Source: Pseudomonas sp. ICMP22404 (GTDB lineage Bacteria; Pseudomonadota; Gammaproteobacteria; Pseudomonadales; Pseudomonadaceae). From it: 64,000 bases of DNA. The stretch covers positions 124,001-188,000 of the forward strand of contig NZ_VCNG01000010.1 of the NCBI RefSeq assembly GCF_006227205.1, written 5' to 3'. The notes under the pieces were generated by a model, which worked only from the letters and a program-made list of their open reading frames with translations, made no database searches and was not told the origin of the DNA. Shown here piece after piece: positions 1 through 9,559 of this stretch (the stretch's first letter is position 1; every line of letters begins with the position of its first letter). The position numbers were made by a program, and so were the translations under genes.

Positions 1-660
1 GCTCATGATGCGTTGCAACACCTGTTCGATGGACAACTCCGTGGAATCCAGCTGTATTGCATCAGCCGCCGGCTTGAGCGGGGCTACTGCGCGCTGGGTG
101 TCACGTTCGTCACGTGCACGGATCTCATCTAGCAGACTCGACAGACTAACATCCTCGCCTTTGCCCTTCAACTGCAAATATCGGCGACGAGCCCGCTCCT
201 CCGCGCTGGCGGTCAGGAAAATCTTCAATGGCGCGTCTGGAAAGACCACCGTACCCATGTCGCGACCATCGGCCACCAGCCCCGGCTGCTCCAGAAATGC
301 ACGCTGACGCTGCAACAAGGCTTCGCGCACCGCCGGCAGCGCGGCGACCTGGGAGGCCCCGGCGCCAACGGTTTCAGTACGGATGACGTCGCTGACTTCG
401 TCGCCTTCCAGGATGATGCGCTGCAGCTGACCGTCGGTCGCCGCAATGAACTGCACATCCAGGTGCGCCGCCAGGGCCTTGAGCAACTCCTCGTTGGTCA
501 GGTCCACGCCATGGTTGCTGGCCGCAAATGCGAGCAGGCGGTACAGGGCCCCCGAATCGAGCAGGTTCCAGCCCAGCTGCCTGGCCAGCATCCCGGCGAC
601 GGTGCCCTTGCCCGAACCGCTCGGACCATCGATGGTGATGACCGGTGCCTTGATGTTCAC
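1..660 (-). CDS. cmk: Cytidylate kinase, 3' end cut by window edge
   Basis: Phosphorylates CMP and dCMP with ATP in pyrimidine nucleotide metabolism. The reading frame begins at a GTG (660-658) and stays open to base 1, giving 220 codons; the family is usually about 225-230 residues, so only the last few codons are missing. The N terminus carries the P-loop ITIDGPSGSGKGT, typical of bacterial CMP kinases, and VADGRDMGTVVFPDA further in. The start overlaps the tyrA-aroA stop in a GTGA arrangement (657-660), so the gene is probably translationally coupled as the last visible member of the serC-pheA-hisC-tyrA/aroA operon. Confidence 0.95.
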   Translation of the reverse strand, partial: MNIKAPVITIDGPSGSGKGTVAGMLARQLGWNLLDSGALYRLLAFAASNHGVDLTNEELLKALAAHLDVQFIAATDGQLQRIILEGDEVSDVIRTETVGAGASQVAALPAVREALLQRQRAFLEQPGLVADGRDMGTVVFPDAPLKIFLTASAEERARRRYLQLKGKGEDVSLSSLLDEIRARDERDTQRAVAPLKPAADAIQLDSTELSIEQVLQRIMS

Positions 661-2900
661 GACCGTGCCTCTTTTGCCACTCGAATACCAACCTGCGTGC
701 ACAGCGCCAGGAAGTTCGGGAACGACGTCGCAACGTTGGCGCAGTCATGGATGCGAATCGGCGCGTTCGCTCGCAGGGACGCAACACTGAAGGCCATGGC
801 GATGCGATGATCGCCGTGACCATGGACTTCGCCGCCGCCGATCTGGCCACCGTCGATGATGATGCCGTCCGGCGTAGGCTCGCACTTGACGCCCAGCGCC
901 AGCAAACCATCCGCCATCACCTGGATACGGTCCGATTCCTTGACCCGCAGCTCTTCAGCGCCGGTCAACACCGTCCGCCCTTGCGCGCAGGCCGCAGCCA
1001 CGAACAGCACCGGGAACTCATCGATCGCCAGCGGAACCAGCGCCTCGGGAATCTCGATACCCTTGAGTTTAGCTGCTCTTACGCGAAGGTCCGCCACCGG
1101 CTCGCCGCCCACTTCACGCTGGTTCTCCAGGGTGATGTCGGCGCCCATCAGGCGCAGGATATCGATCACGCCCGTACGGGTCGGGTTGATGCCGACGTGC
1201 TCGAGCACCAGTTCGGAGCCTTCGGCGATGGACGCTGCCACCAGGAAGAACGCCGACGAAGAGATGTCGCCCGGCACTTCGATGTGGGTCGCGGTCAACT
1301 TGCCGCCCGACTCAACGGACGCCGTAGCGCCATTGACCGTGACCGGATAGCCAAAACCACGGAGCATGCGCTCGGTGTGGTCACGGGTCGGCGCCGGCTC
1401 GGTGACAGTGGTCTTGCCTTCGGCATAGAGACCGGCCAGCAGCAGGCAGGATTTCACCTGGGCACTGGCCATTGGCATGGTGTAGGTCAGGCCCTTGAGT
1501 TTGTTGCCACCACGGATGACCATCGGTGGACGACCGTCGGCGGCCGTCTCGATGACCGCGCCCATTTCCCGCAGCGGGTTGGCCACGCGGTTCATCGGCC
1601 GCTTGGACAGCGACGCGTCGCCGGTCAGGGTGCTGTCGAAATCCTGTGCGGCCAGCAGGCCGGACAACAGGCGCATCGAAGTGCCGGAGTTACCCAGGTA
1701 GATCGGGCCTGGCGCAGGCTTGAGGCCATGCAAGCCAACACCGTGGATCGTCACGCGGCCGTGGTGCGGCCCTTCGATGACCACCCCCATGTCGCGGAAC
1801 GCTTGCAGCGTCGCCAGGGCATCTTCGCCCTCGAGGAAGCCTTCCACCTCGGTCACGCCTTCGGCCAGGGAGCCGAGCATGATCGAGCGGTGGGAAATCG
1901 ATTTATCGCCCGGTACACGAATACGCCCGCTCAGGGAGCCACCAGGTTGTGCCAGGAAAATCAGATCGTTGGAATTCATAGCGTCCACATAGGCCCGACG
2001 GGCCAGGATTTTACTGAAATGCTCGCGGGCCACCCTGGCGCGTGTGAAAACGCCCAGCAGTTGGTGCCCGTCCCCTGCATCGACCGCGTCGCGTAAGGCG
2101 TCGAGGTCGCTGCGAAATGTATCGAGTGTGCGCAGGACAGCTTCGCGGTTGGCGAGGAAGATGTCGTGCCACATGACCGGGTCGCTACCGGCGATTCTCG
2201 TGAAATCGCGGAAACCGCCGGCAGCGTAACGGAAGATCTCAAGATTTTCATTGCGTTTGGCCAATGAATCCACCAGACCGAACGCCAACAGGTGCGGTAA
2301 ATGGCTGGTGGCGGCCAGGACTTCATCATGACGTCCGACCTGCATATGCTCGACATCGGCACCCAATTCACGCCACAAGCGGTCCACCATCGCCAGCGCC
2401 GCCGGATCGGTCTGCTCCAGCGGCGTCAATATGACTTTGTGACGGCGAAACAGCTCGGCGTTGGAAGCTTCCACGCCGCTCTGCTCGGAGCCGGCAATCG
2501 GATGACCCGGCACGAAGCGCGCCGGCATCCCGCCGAAGGCTTCGGTAGCCGCACGCACGACGTTACCCTTGGCACTGCCGACGTCAGTCAGGATCGCCTG
2601 GCCCAGGTCCATGGTCGCCAGCCGTGCCAGGAGTTTCTCCATGGCCAGGATCGGCACCGCCAGTTGAATCACGTCAGCCCCCTGGCACGCAGCCGCCAGA
2701 TCGTCTTCACAACGATCTACCACGCCCAGTTCCACCGCCAGTTGGCGCGACTGCGGATCCAGGTCGACGCCGACCACCTCGCGGCACAGACCGCTTTCGC
2801 GCAAGCCCTTGGCGAACGAGCCACCGATCAGCCCCAGACCGACCACCACCAGGCGACCGATCATAGGTGCAGCAGGTTGCAGTGAAGTGACATCAACCAC
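657..2900 (-). CDS. tyrA-aroA: Fused prephenate/arogenate dehydrogenase - EPSP synthase
   Basis: A bifunctional protein of 747 residues. About 1-300 form a TyrA domain with the NAD-binding motif VVGLGLIGGSF. About 310-747 form 3-phosphoshikimate 1-carboxyvinyltransferase with RVPGDKSISHR and LGNSGTSMRLLSG. It joins the EPSP step of the shikimate pathway to the oxidative step of tyrosine synthesis; this fusion is established in pseudomonads. The GTG start at 2900 overlaps the hisC stop by 8 bases and has AAGG nine bases upstream. An ATG at 2864 (735 residues) is an equally plausible start by family length but has no clear ribosome site. Confidence 0.95.
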   Translation of the reverse strand: MVDVTSLQPAAPMIGRLVVVGLGLIGGSFAKGLRESGLCREVVGVDLDPQSRQLAVELGVVDRCEDDLAAACQGADVIQLAVPILAMEKLLARLATMDLGQAILTDVGSAKGNVVRAATEAFGGMPARFVPGHPIAGSEQSGVEASNAELFRRHKVILTPLEQTDPAALAMVDRLWRELGADVEHMQVGRHDEVLAATSHLPHLLAFGLVDSLAKRNENLEIFRYAAGGFRDFTRIAGSDPVMWHDIFLANREAVLRTLDTFRSDLDALRDAVDAGDGHQLLGVFTRARVAREHFSKILARRAYVDAMNSNDLIFLAQPGGSLSGRIRVPGDKSISHRSIMLGSLAEGVTEVEGFLEGEDALATLQAFRDMGVVIEGPHHGRVTIHGVGLHGLKPAPGPIYLGNSGTSMRLLSGLLAAQDFDSTLTGDASLSKRPMNRVANPLREMGAVIETAADGRPPMVIRGGNKLKGLTYTMPMASAQVKSCLLLAGLYAEGKTTVTEPAPTRDHTERMLRGFGYPVTVNGATASVESGGKLTATHIEVPGDISSSAFFLVAASIAEGSELVLEHVGINPTRTGVIDILRLMGADITLENQREVGGEPVADLRVRAAKLKGIEIPEALVPLAIDEFPVLFVAAACAQGRTVLTGAEELRVKESDRIQVMADGLLALGVKCEPTPDGIIIDGGQIGGGEVHGHGDHRIAMAFSVASLRANAPIRIHDCANVATSFPNFLALCTQVGIRVAKEARS

Positions 2901-4005
2901 GAGCCAGGACCTTGCTCAACGCCTCGAGGAAACGGCTGTTTTCCGCTTGCAGGCCAACGGTGATGCGCAGGTGGTTCGGCATGCCGTAATTGGCCACTGG
3001 ACGCACGATCACGCCTTCACGCAACAGGCCTTGGAACACCGGCGCCGCAACACGCCCCAGGTCGACGCAGATGAAGTTGCCTTTCGAGGGAATCCAGCCC
3101 AGGCCCAACTCGCGGAAACCCGCTTCCAACTGCTGCATGCCCGCTTCGTTCAAGTGGCGGCTCTGAGCCAGGTATTCCTCATCCTGCAGTGCAGCACAGG
3201 CGGCGGCCAGGGCAAAGCTGTTGACGTTGAACGGTTGACGCACGCGGTTCAGCACGTCAGCCACCACGGCGGTGGACAGGCCGTAACCGACCCGCAACGA
3301 CGCCAGGCCATAGGCCTTGGAGAACGTGCGCGAAACCAGCAGGTTCGGGTAGGCCGCGAGGAAGTCCAGGCCATCGGGCAGGTCACTGCCTTCGGCGTAC
3401 TCGATGTACGCCTCGTCCAGCACCACCAGCACGTGCTCCGGGACGTCCTGCAGGAAGTCGTCCAGGGCCTGGGCGTCGAACCAGGTGCCGGTCGGGTTGT
3501 TCGGGTTGGCGATGAACACCACTCGGGTGTTGGCGTCGATGGCCGCCAGCATGGCCGGCAGATCGTGCCCCCAATCCTTGGCCGGAACCACGCGAGCGTC
3601 GGCACCGACCGCCTGGGTCGCGATCGGGTAGACCGCAAACGCATGTTCGCTGAACACCGCGTTGAGGCCCGGCGCCAGGTAGGCACGCGCCACGAGCTCG
3701 AGAATATCGTTGGAGCCGTTGCCCAGGGTCACCTGGTTCAGCTCGACACCACAGCGCTCGGCCAGCAGGCTTTTCAAGGCGAACCCATTGCCATCGGGGT
3801 AACGGGTCAGCTCGGCCAGTTCATCACGGATCGCCGCCAGCGCCTTGGGACCGGCACCCAGCGGGTTCTCGTTACTTGCCAGTTTGACGATGCTGGCCGG
3901 ATCCAGGTCCAGCTCGCGAGCCAGTTCGTCCACGGGCTTGCCCGGAACGTAAGGCGAAAGTTGTTGCACGCCTGGCTGTGCCAGAGCGAGGAAGTTGCCA
4001 CTCAT
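2893..4005 (-). CDS. hisC: Histidinol-phosphate aminotransferase
   Basis: A PLP-dependent class I/II aminotransferase of 370 residues. The PLP lysine lies in SRTFSKAYGLASLRVGYG, and FIANPNNPTGTW marks the cofactor region. Its place between pheA and tyrA-aroA suggests that, besides imidazole-acetol phosphate, it may transaminate aromatic keto acids or prephenate, as argued for hisC copies in aromatic operons; this is inference. A separate hisC in a histidine operon would make this the hisC2 copy. It starts 13 bases after pheA ends and overlaps tyrA-aroA by 8 bases. Confidence 0.95.
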   Translation of the reverse strand: MSGNFLALAQPGVQQLSPYVPGKPVDELARELDLDPASIVKLASNENPLGAGPKALAAIRDELAELTRYPDGNGFALKSLLAERCGVELNQVTLGNGSNDILELVARAYLAPGLNAVFSEHAFAVYPIATQAVGADARVVPAKDWGHDLPAMLAAIDANTRVVFIANPNNPTGTWFDAQALDDFLQDVPEHVLVVLDEAYIEYAEGSDLPDGLDFLAAYPNLLVSRTFSKAYGLASLRVGYGLSTAVVADVLNRVRQPFNVNSFALAAACAALQDEEYLAQSRHLNEAGMQQLEAGFRELGLGWIPSKGNFICVDLGRVAAPVFQGLLREGVIVRPVANYGMPNHLRITVGLQAENSRFLEALSKVLARG

Positions 4006-4018
4006 TTGCTATCCGCCC

Positions 4019-5113
4019 TTAAAGAACTGCCTTGGGGTAGGAACCCAGCACCTTGAGTGCCACTGCTTCCTGACTGATTTTCTCCAGCACACCTTTTACC
4101 AGCGGGTCGCGGTGGTGGCCGACGAAATCGATGAAGAACACGTAGGTCCATTTACCGCTGCGCGACGGACGGGTCTCGATCCGGGTCAGATCGATACCAT
4201 TGTCGTGGAACGGCACCAGCAGCTCATGAAGCGCACCGGGCTTGTTGCTCATGGAGACGATGATCGAGGTCTTGTCGTCGCCGGTCGGTGGCACTTCCTG
4301 GTTGCCGATCATCAGGAATCGCGTGGAGTTGTCCGGACGATCCTCGATTTTCTCAGCCAGGCGAGTCAGCCCATAGAGACCGGCCGCCATGTCCCCGGCG
4401 ATCGCCGCCGAGTTCCACTCACCCTTGACCCGCTTGGCCGCCTCGGCGTTGCTCGATACCGCCACGCGCTCGACATTCGGATAATGGGCGTCCAGCCACT
4501 TGCGGCACTGGGCCAGGGACTGGGCGTGGGAATAGATCCGGCTGATGCTGTCGGTCTTGGTGTTCTCGCCCACCAGCAGGTGATGGTGGATGCGCAGCTC
4601 GACTTCGCCACAGATCACCATGTCATGTTCGAGGAAGCTGTCCAGCGTGTGGTTGACCGCGCCTTCGGTGGAGTTTTCCACCGGCACCACGCCGAAATTC
4701 ACCGCGCCGGCCGCGACTTCGCGGAAGACTTCGTCGATGGCCGCCATCGGCTTGCTGATCACCGCGTGGCCGAAGTGCTTCATGGCGGCGGCCTGGGTAA
4801 AGGTCCCCTCAGGGCCCAGGTACGCCACTTTCAGCGGTTGCTCGAGGGCCAGGCACGACGACATGACCTCGCGGAACAGCCGCGCCATCTCTTCGTTGCT
4901 CAGCGGGCCCTTGTTGCGCTCCATGACGCGCTTGAGCACCTGAGCCTCACGCTCGGGTCGATAGAACACCGGCACCTCACCTTCGGCAAGGGAGGCCATT
5001 TTCACCCGGGCGACTTCCTGGGCGCAGCGCGCGCGCTCGCTGATCAGCTCCAGGACTTTTTCGTCCAGGGCATCGATGCGCAGGCGCAGCGCCTTGAGTT
5101 CTTGCTCTGACAT
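4019..5113 (-). CDS. pheA: P-protein: chorismate mutase / prephenate dehydratase
   Basis: A bifunctional enzyme of 364 residues that converts chorismate to prephenate and then to phenylpyruvate. Residues about 5-90 are an AroQ-type chorismate mutase (LRLRIDALDEKVLELISERA). The dehydratase domain runs from VAYLGPEGTFTQAA to the NSTRFLMIG motif. A C-terminal ACT domain (TSIIVSMSNKPGALHELL, then IETRPSRSGKWTYVFFID) is the expected phenylalanine feedback site. The ATG shares one base with the serC stop (TGATG), indicating translational coupling. Confidence 0.97.
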   Translation of the reverse strand: MSEQELKALRLRIDALDEKVLELISERARCAQEVARVKMASLAEGEVPVFYRPEREAQVLKRVMERNKGPLSNEEMARLFREVMSSCLALEQPLKVAYLGPEGTFTQAAAMKHFGHAVISKPMAAIDEVFREVAAGAVNFGVVPVENSTEGAVNHTLDSFLEHDMVICGEVELRIHHHLLVGENTKTDSISRIYSHAQSLAQCRKWLDAHYPNVERVAVSSNAEAAKRVKGEWNSAAIAGDMAAGLYGLTRLAEKIEDRPDNSTRFLMIGNQEVPPTGDDKTSIIVSMSNKPGALHELLVPFHDNGIDLTRIETRPSRSGKWTYVFFIDFVGHHRDPLVKGVLEKISQEAVALKVLGSYPKAVL

Positions 5114-6198
5114 CAGCCGTGTTCCTTCTCGAACTCTGCCATGTAGGCGATCAGTGCGTTGACCGCATTGATGTCCACGGCGTTGTAGATGGAGGCGCGC
5201 ATGCCACCGACCGAGCGATGGCCCTTGAGGTTCAGCAGCCCGCGCTCGTCGGCACCCGCCAGGAACGGCTTGTCGAGACGGTCGTCGGCCAGGCGGAACG
5301 GTACGTTCATCCAGGAGCGGTCGGTCTTGTTGATCGGGTTGCTGTAGAGGCCGCTGGCGTCGATGAAGTCGTAGAGCACGCGTTGCTTCACTTCATTGAG
5401 CTTGCCGATGGCTTCGACACCGCCCTGCTCCTTGAGCCATTCGAATACCAGGCCGGACAGGTACCAGGCCAGGGTCGGCGGCGTGTTGTACATCGAGCCG
5501 TTGTCGGCTGCGACCTTGTAGTTGAGCATGGTCGGGCACAGGGAACGGGCACGACCCAACAGGTCCTCGCGAATGATGCTGACCAGGATGCCGCTCGGGC
5601 CGATGTTCTTCTGGGCGCCGGCGTAGATCATGCCGAAACGGGAGACATCCACAGGGCGCGAAAGAATGTCCGAAGACATGTCGGCCACCAATGGCACGTC
5701 ACCGGTTTCCGGGATCCAGTTGAATTCCAGGCCGCCGATGGTTTCGTTCGGTGCGTAATGAACGTAGGCCGCGTCCTTGGACAGGTTCCACTCATTCTGA
5801 CCGGGGATGGCGAAATAATCGTAGGGCTTGGCGGTGGCGGCAACGTTGACGTGGCCGTAACGCGAGGCTTCTTCAATGGCTTTCTGCGACCAGATACCGG
5901 TGTCGATGTAGTCAGCCTTGCCACTCTCCGGCAGCAGGTTCAACGGGATCTGGGCAAATTGCTGGCTGGCGCCGCCCTGCAGGAACAACACCTTGTAGTT
6001 GGACGGGATGTTCAGCAGATCACGCAGGTCCTGCTCGGCCTTGGTGGCAATGGACACGAACTCATCGCTACGATGGCTCATTTCCATGACGGACAGGCCC
6101 TTGCCATGCCAGTCGAGAAGTTCACCCTGGGCACGCTTCAGGACCGCTTCAGGAAGCGCCGCCGGGCCGGCACAGAAGTTATAGGCTCTCTTGCTCAC
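5113..6198 (-). CDS. serC: Phosphoserine aminotransferase
   Basis: A PLP enzyme of 361 residues acting in serine synthesis and, on 4-phosphohydroxythreonine, in PLP synthesis. I chose the GTG at 6198 (protein begins with SKRAYNFCAGPAALP), the standard family N terminus. The frame extends upstream to 6294, but that stretch runs into the REP repeat and is not conserved-looking. The cofactor lysine is in GAQKNIGPSG. It is first in the serC-pheA-hisC-tyrA/aroA-cmk operon and ends one base into pheA. Confidence 0.95.
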   Translation of the reverse strand: MSKRAYNFCAGPAALPEAVLKRAQGELLDWHGKGLSVMEMSHRSDEFVSIATKAEQDLRDLLNIPSNYKVLFLQGGASQQFAQIPLNLLPESGKADYIDTGIWSQKAIEEASRYGHVNVAATAKPYDYFAIPGQNEWNLSKDAAYVHYAPNETIGGLEFNWIPETGDVPLVADMSSDILSRPVDVSRFGMIYAGAQKNIGPSGILVSIIREDLLGRARSLCPTMLNYKVAADNGSMYNTPPTLAWYLSGLVFEWLKEQGGVEAIGKLNEVKQRVLYDFIDASGLYSNPINKTDRSWMNVPFRLADDRLDKPFLAGADERGLLNLKGHRSVGGMRASIYNAVDINAVNALIAYMAEFEKEHG

Positions 6199-6256
6199 AT
6201 CCAATCTCGCTCTGATCTGGTGGTCACACATTAATACGGTATCAGCGGGCGCCCAT

Positions 6257-6348
6257 TGTGGGAGCAAGGCTTGCCCGCGATTACAGACTTGCATTCAACA
6301 TGAATGTCGACTGATCTATCGCTATCGCGGGCAAGCCTTGCTCCCACA
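6257..6348. repeat. REPIN-type inverted repeat, serC-gyrA gap
   Basis: Two copies of a 25-base sequence beginning TGTGGGAGCAAGGC lie at 6257-6281 and, perfectly inverted, at 6324-6348, separated by 42 bases. A further partial copy follows at 6349-6362. This is the head-to-head REP doublet arrangement known as a REPIN in fluorescent pseudomonads. It sits directly upstream of serC, so the serC promoter must lie within or beyond it. Confidence 0.85.
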
Positions 6349-6397
6349 GCTCGCTCCCACAGTTGAGCTGTCATGCACAGTCTCGCAAAATTTCAAA

Positions 6398-6436
6398 AGG
6401 GACAAACAACAAGGGGGCGAATCTTCATCCGCCCCC
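6398..6436 (-). terminator. Terminator after gyrA
   Basis: Read on the minus strand, a GGGGGCG stem pairs with CGCCCCC (6430-6436 with 6413-6419) around a 10-base loop. It is followed by a T-rich tail (CTTGTTGTTTG). It begins 12 bases after the gyrA stop, as expected for an intrinsic terminator. Confidence 0.8.
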
Positions 6437-6447
6437 TGCGTGTCCGC

Positions 6448-9114
6448 TTATTCCTGCGGTTCTTCTTCGTCTGCGGCAGCGTCGAGCGATTGATCGTCGC
6501 CGGCCATGTCGTCGACATCGGCACCCAGGGTACCGTCGAACGCCACGTCGTCCTCGCCTTCCAGCTCCTCGCCTTCGACTTCCGACGGCTCCTGCACCCG
6601 CTCAAGCCCCACCAGCGTTTCATCGCTGGCCAGCTTGATCAGCGTCACGCCCTGGGTATTACGGCCCAGGCTCGACACTTCGTCGACCCGCGTACGTACC
6701 AGGGTGCCCTGGTCGGAGATCAGCATGATCTCTTCGCCATCGAGCACTTGGACTGCACCGACCAGACGGCCGTTACGCTCGTTGCTGACCATGGCGATCA
6801 CGCCCTGGCCGCCACGCTTGTACTCGGGGAATTCGCTGATGGCGGTACGCTTGCCATAACCACGCGCCGAAGCGGTGAGGATCTGGCTGCCCTCTTCGGG
6901 GATCAGCATGGAAATCAGCTTCTGACCTTCCGGCAGGCGCATGCCGCGCACACCGCGGGCGGTACGGCCCATGGCGCGAACGTCGGATTCCTTGAAGCGG
7001 GTAACCTTGCCACCGTCGGAGAACAGCATGACCTCACGCTCGCCATCGGTGATGGCGGCGGAAATCAACACGTCGCCTTCGTCCAGCTCCAGGGCAATCA
7101 GGCCCACGCTGCGCTGGCGACTGAAGGACTCCAGCGGGGTCTTCTTGACGGTGCCGTTGGCGGTCGCCATGAAGATGTAGTGGCCTTCGGTGTATTCCTC
7201 CACCGGCAACATGGTGGTGATGTACTCACCGTCGTCCAGTGGCAGCAGGTTGACCAGCGGACGACCACGGGCGGCGCGAGACGCTTCGGGAATTTCGTAG
7301 GTCTTGAGCCAGTACACCTTGCCCTTGCTGGAGAACAGCAACAGCGTGGTGTGGCTGTTGGCAACCAGCAGGTGAGCAATGTAGTCCTCATCCTTGACGC
7401 CAGTCGCCGACTTGCCTTTGCCACCGCGACGCTGGGCCTGGTAGGCGGCCAGCGGCTGGGTCTTGGCATAGCCACCGTGGGAAATGGTCACCACGCGGTC
7501 TTCTTCCGGGATCATGTCACCCAGGGTCAGGTCCAGGCGCGCATCGAGGATCTCGGTGCGGCGCACGTCGCCGTATTCGGCGCGGATCACTTCCAGTTCT
7601 TCGCGGATCACTTCCATCAGGCGCGTGGCGCTGTTGAGGATGCGGATCAGCTCGCCGATCTGGTTGAGGATCTCCTGGTACTCGGCCAGCAGCTTCTCAT
7701 GCTCCAGGCCGGTCAAGCGGTGCAGGCGCAGTTCCAGGATGGCTTGCGCCTGTTCCGGGGACAGGAAGTACTTGCCGTCGCGCAGGCCGTATTGCGGGTC
7801 GAGGTTCTCCGGACGGCAGGAGTCGGCGCCAGCGCGCTCGACCATGGTCATCACCGCACTGGACTCCCAAGGCGTGCTGACCAGCGCTTCCTTGGCTTCC
7901 GACGGCGTCGGTGAAGCCTTGATCAGGGCAATGACCGGGTCGATGTTCGACAAGGCCACAGCCTGGCCTTCCAGGATGTGACCACGCTCACGGGCCTTGC
8001 GCAGTTCGAACACGGTACGGCGGGTAACCACTTCGCGACGGTGACGCACGAAGGCTTCCAGCAGGTCCTTGAGGTTCAGGATCCGCGGACGGCCATCGAT
8101 CAACGCAACGATGTTGATACCGAACACGCTTTGCAGTTGGGTTTGAGCGTAGAGGTTGTTGAGGATCACCTCAGGCACTTCGCCGCGACGCAGCTCGATC
8201 ACGACGCGCATGCCGTCCTTGTCGGACTCGTCCCGCAGCTCGGTGATGCCTTCGAGCTTCTTCTCCTTGACCAGCTCGGCGATCTTCTCGATCAGACGGG
8301 CCTTGTTCAGCTGGTACGGGAGTTCGGTGATGACGATCTGCTGGCGGCCACCGACCTTGTCGATGTCTTCGACCGTCGAGCGAGCGCGCATATAAATGCG
8401 GCCGCGACCGGTGCGATAGGCCTCGATGATACCGGCACGACCGTTGATGATCGCGGCGGTGGGGAAGTCCGGACCGGGGATGTATTGCATCAGCTCATCG
8501 ACGGTCAGCTCGGGGTTGTCGATGAGGGCCAGGCAGCCGTCGATGACTTCACCGAGGTTGTGCGGCGGGATGTTGGTTGCCATGCCCACGGCAATGCCGC
8601 TGGAACCGTTGACCAGCAGGTTCGGGATACGGGTCGGCATGACCGCCGGGATCATTTCGGTGCCGTCGTAGTTCGGCACCCAGTCCACGGTTTCCTTGTG
8701 CAGGTCGGCCAGCAGCTCGTGGGCGAGCTTGGTCATGCGCACTTCGGTGTATCGCATGGCCGCAGCGTTGTCGCCGTCCACGGAGCCGAAGTTGCCCTGG
8801 CCGTCTACCAGCAGGTAGCGCAGGGAAAATGGCTGCGCCATCCGGACGATGGTGTCGTACACCGCAGTGTCACCGTGAGGGTGATACTTACCGATCACGT
8901 CACCGACGACACGGGCGGATTTCTTGTACGGCTTGTTGAAGTCGTTGCCCAGCTCGCTCATCGCGAACAACACGCGCCGGTGCACGGGCTTCAAGCCATC
9001 GCGCGCATCCGGCAGCGCCCGCCCGACGATTACGCTCATTGCGTAGTCGAGGTAGGACTGTTTCAGCTCGTCTTCGATATTGACCGGGAGGATTTCTTTG
9101 GCCAGTTCGCCCAT
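6448..9114 (-). CDS. gyrA: DNA gyrase subunit A
   Basis: The breakage-reunion subunit of gyrase, 888 residues. The catalytic tyrosine is Y122 in AAAMRYTE. The quinolone-determining region reads HPHGDTAVYDT with T83 and D87, the drug-sensitive residues. The GyrA-box QRRGGKG precedes the C-terminal DNA-wrapping beta-pinwheel, and the tail is strongly acidic, as in other gamma-proteobacterial GyrA. The ATG at 9114 is preceded by AGGAATCAGG. It is followed by its own terminator, so it is probably a separate transcript from serC. Confidence 0.98.
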   Translation of the reverse strand: MGELAKEILPVNIEDELKQSYLDYAMSVIVGRALPDARDGLKPVHRRVLFAMSELGNDFNKPYKKSARVVGDVIGKYHPHGDTAVYDTIVRMAQPFSLRYLLVDGQGNFGSVDGDNAAAMRYTEVRMTKLAHELLADLHKETVDWVPNYDGTEMIPAVMPTRIPNLLVNGSSGIAVGMATNIPPHNLGEVIDGCLALIDNPELTVDELMQYIPGPDFPTAAIINGRAGIIEAYRTGRGRIYMRARSTVEDIDKVGGRQQIVITELPYQLNKARLIEKIAELVKEKKLEGITELRDESDKDGMRVVIELRRGEVPEVILNNLYAQTQLQSVFGINIVALIDGRPRILNLKDLLEAFVRHRREVVTRRTVFELRKARERGHILEGQAVALSNIDPVIALIKASPTPSEAKEALVSTPWESSAVMTMVERAGADSCRPENLDPQYGLRDGKYFLSPEQAQAILELRLHRLTGLEHEKLLAEYQEILNQIGELIRILNSATRLMEVIREELEVIRAEYGDVRRTEILDARLDLTLGDMIPEEDRVVTISHGGYAKTQPLAAYQAQRRGGKGKSATGVKDEDYIAHLLVANSHTTLLLFSSKGKVYWLKTYEIPEASRAARGRPLVNLLPLDDGEYITTMLPVEEYTEGHYIFMATANGTVKKTPLESFSRQRSVGLIALELDEGDVLISAAITDGEREVMLFSDGGKVTRFKESDVRAMGRTARGVRGMRLPEGQKLISMLIPEEGSQILTASARGYGKRTAISEFPEYKRGGQGVIAMVSNERNGRLVGAVQVLDGEEIMLISDQGTLVRTRVDEVSSLGRNTQGVTLIKLASDETLVGLERVQEPSEVEGEELEGEDDVAFDGTLGADVDDMAGDDQSLDAAADEEEPQE

Positions 9115-9559
9115 GAGAAGCCTGATTCCTTTTTCTGGTGAAACCTCGTCACATCCAGACGGGACGAACGAAGCTCGCCGCTACAGGACAAGTGCCGTGC
9201 AGCGACTTACGACAAATCAACGAGTTATGCCATGGATCTGCGCAGTAAAGACCGCTTCGTGAAGCGACCTTGGAAACCGCCGGATGTTATCACAAGAGCC
9301 GCCACGCACCTATCCCCCAGATGCGCATGGAGCATAGTTAGTTGACCGGTGACAGGCTGGAATGGGACGAGAGGGGCTTAGAAGCACTGCGACTGGAGAA
9401 ATTGCACTCAAATGCAAGGAGATCTGCAGGTTTCAAGGACCTCATCGCGAGCAGGCTCGCTCCCACAGGAGTGTTTTGTATGCCCGGGGTTCCTGACACA
9501 CCGCAATTCCATGTGGGAGCGAGCCTGCTCGCGAAGGCAATGCACCTGACAAAACCGTC
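9115..9559. other. Intergenic region upstream of gyrA with REPIN
   Basis: No convincing gene. The part next to gyrA (9115-9330) must hold its promoter and leader and contains a small CGCTTC/GAAGCG hairpin near 9250-9265. The part next to mtnA holds an inverted REP pair (9444-9534). A 73-codon frame across 9342-9563 runs through the repeat and has no recognisable features. Confidence 0.6.
9444..9534. repeat. REPIN-type inverted repeat after mtnA
   Basis: ATCGCGAGCAGGCTCGCTCC at 9444-9463 (extending through CACA) and its inverted copy starting TGTGGGAGCGAGCC at 9512-9534 enclose a 44-base spacer. It lies 25 bases downstream of the mtnA stop. Confidence 0.85.

Noticed and set aside
5..307. 100-codon plus-strand frame opposite cmk
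   Set aside because: Antisense to the CMP kinase frame, which has clear family motifs; no independent support.
747..2096. 449-codon open frame on the plus strand across tyrA-aroA
   Set aside because: It lies wholly opposite a recognisable enzyme gene. High-GC codon bias in the true gene removes stops from this frame, and the product has no domain.
6373..7914. 513-codon plus-strand frame opposite gyrA
   Set aside because: It runs through the gyrA terminator and the gyrA C-terminal coding region. The product is a His/Gln/Gly-rich shadow with no family features.
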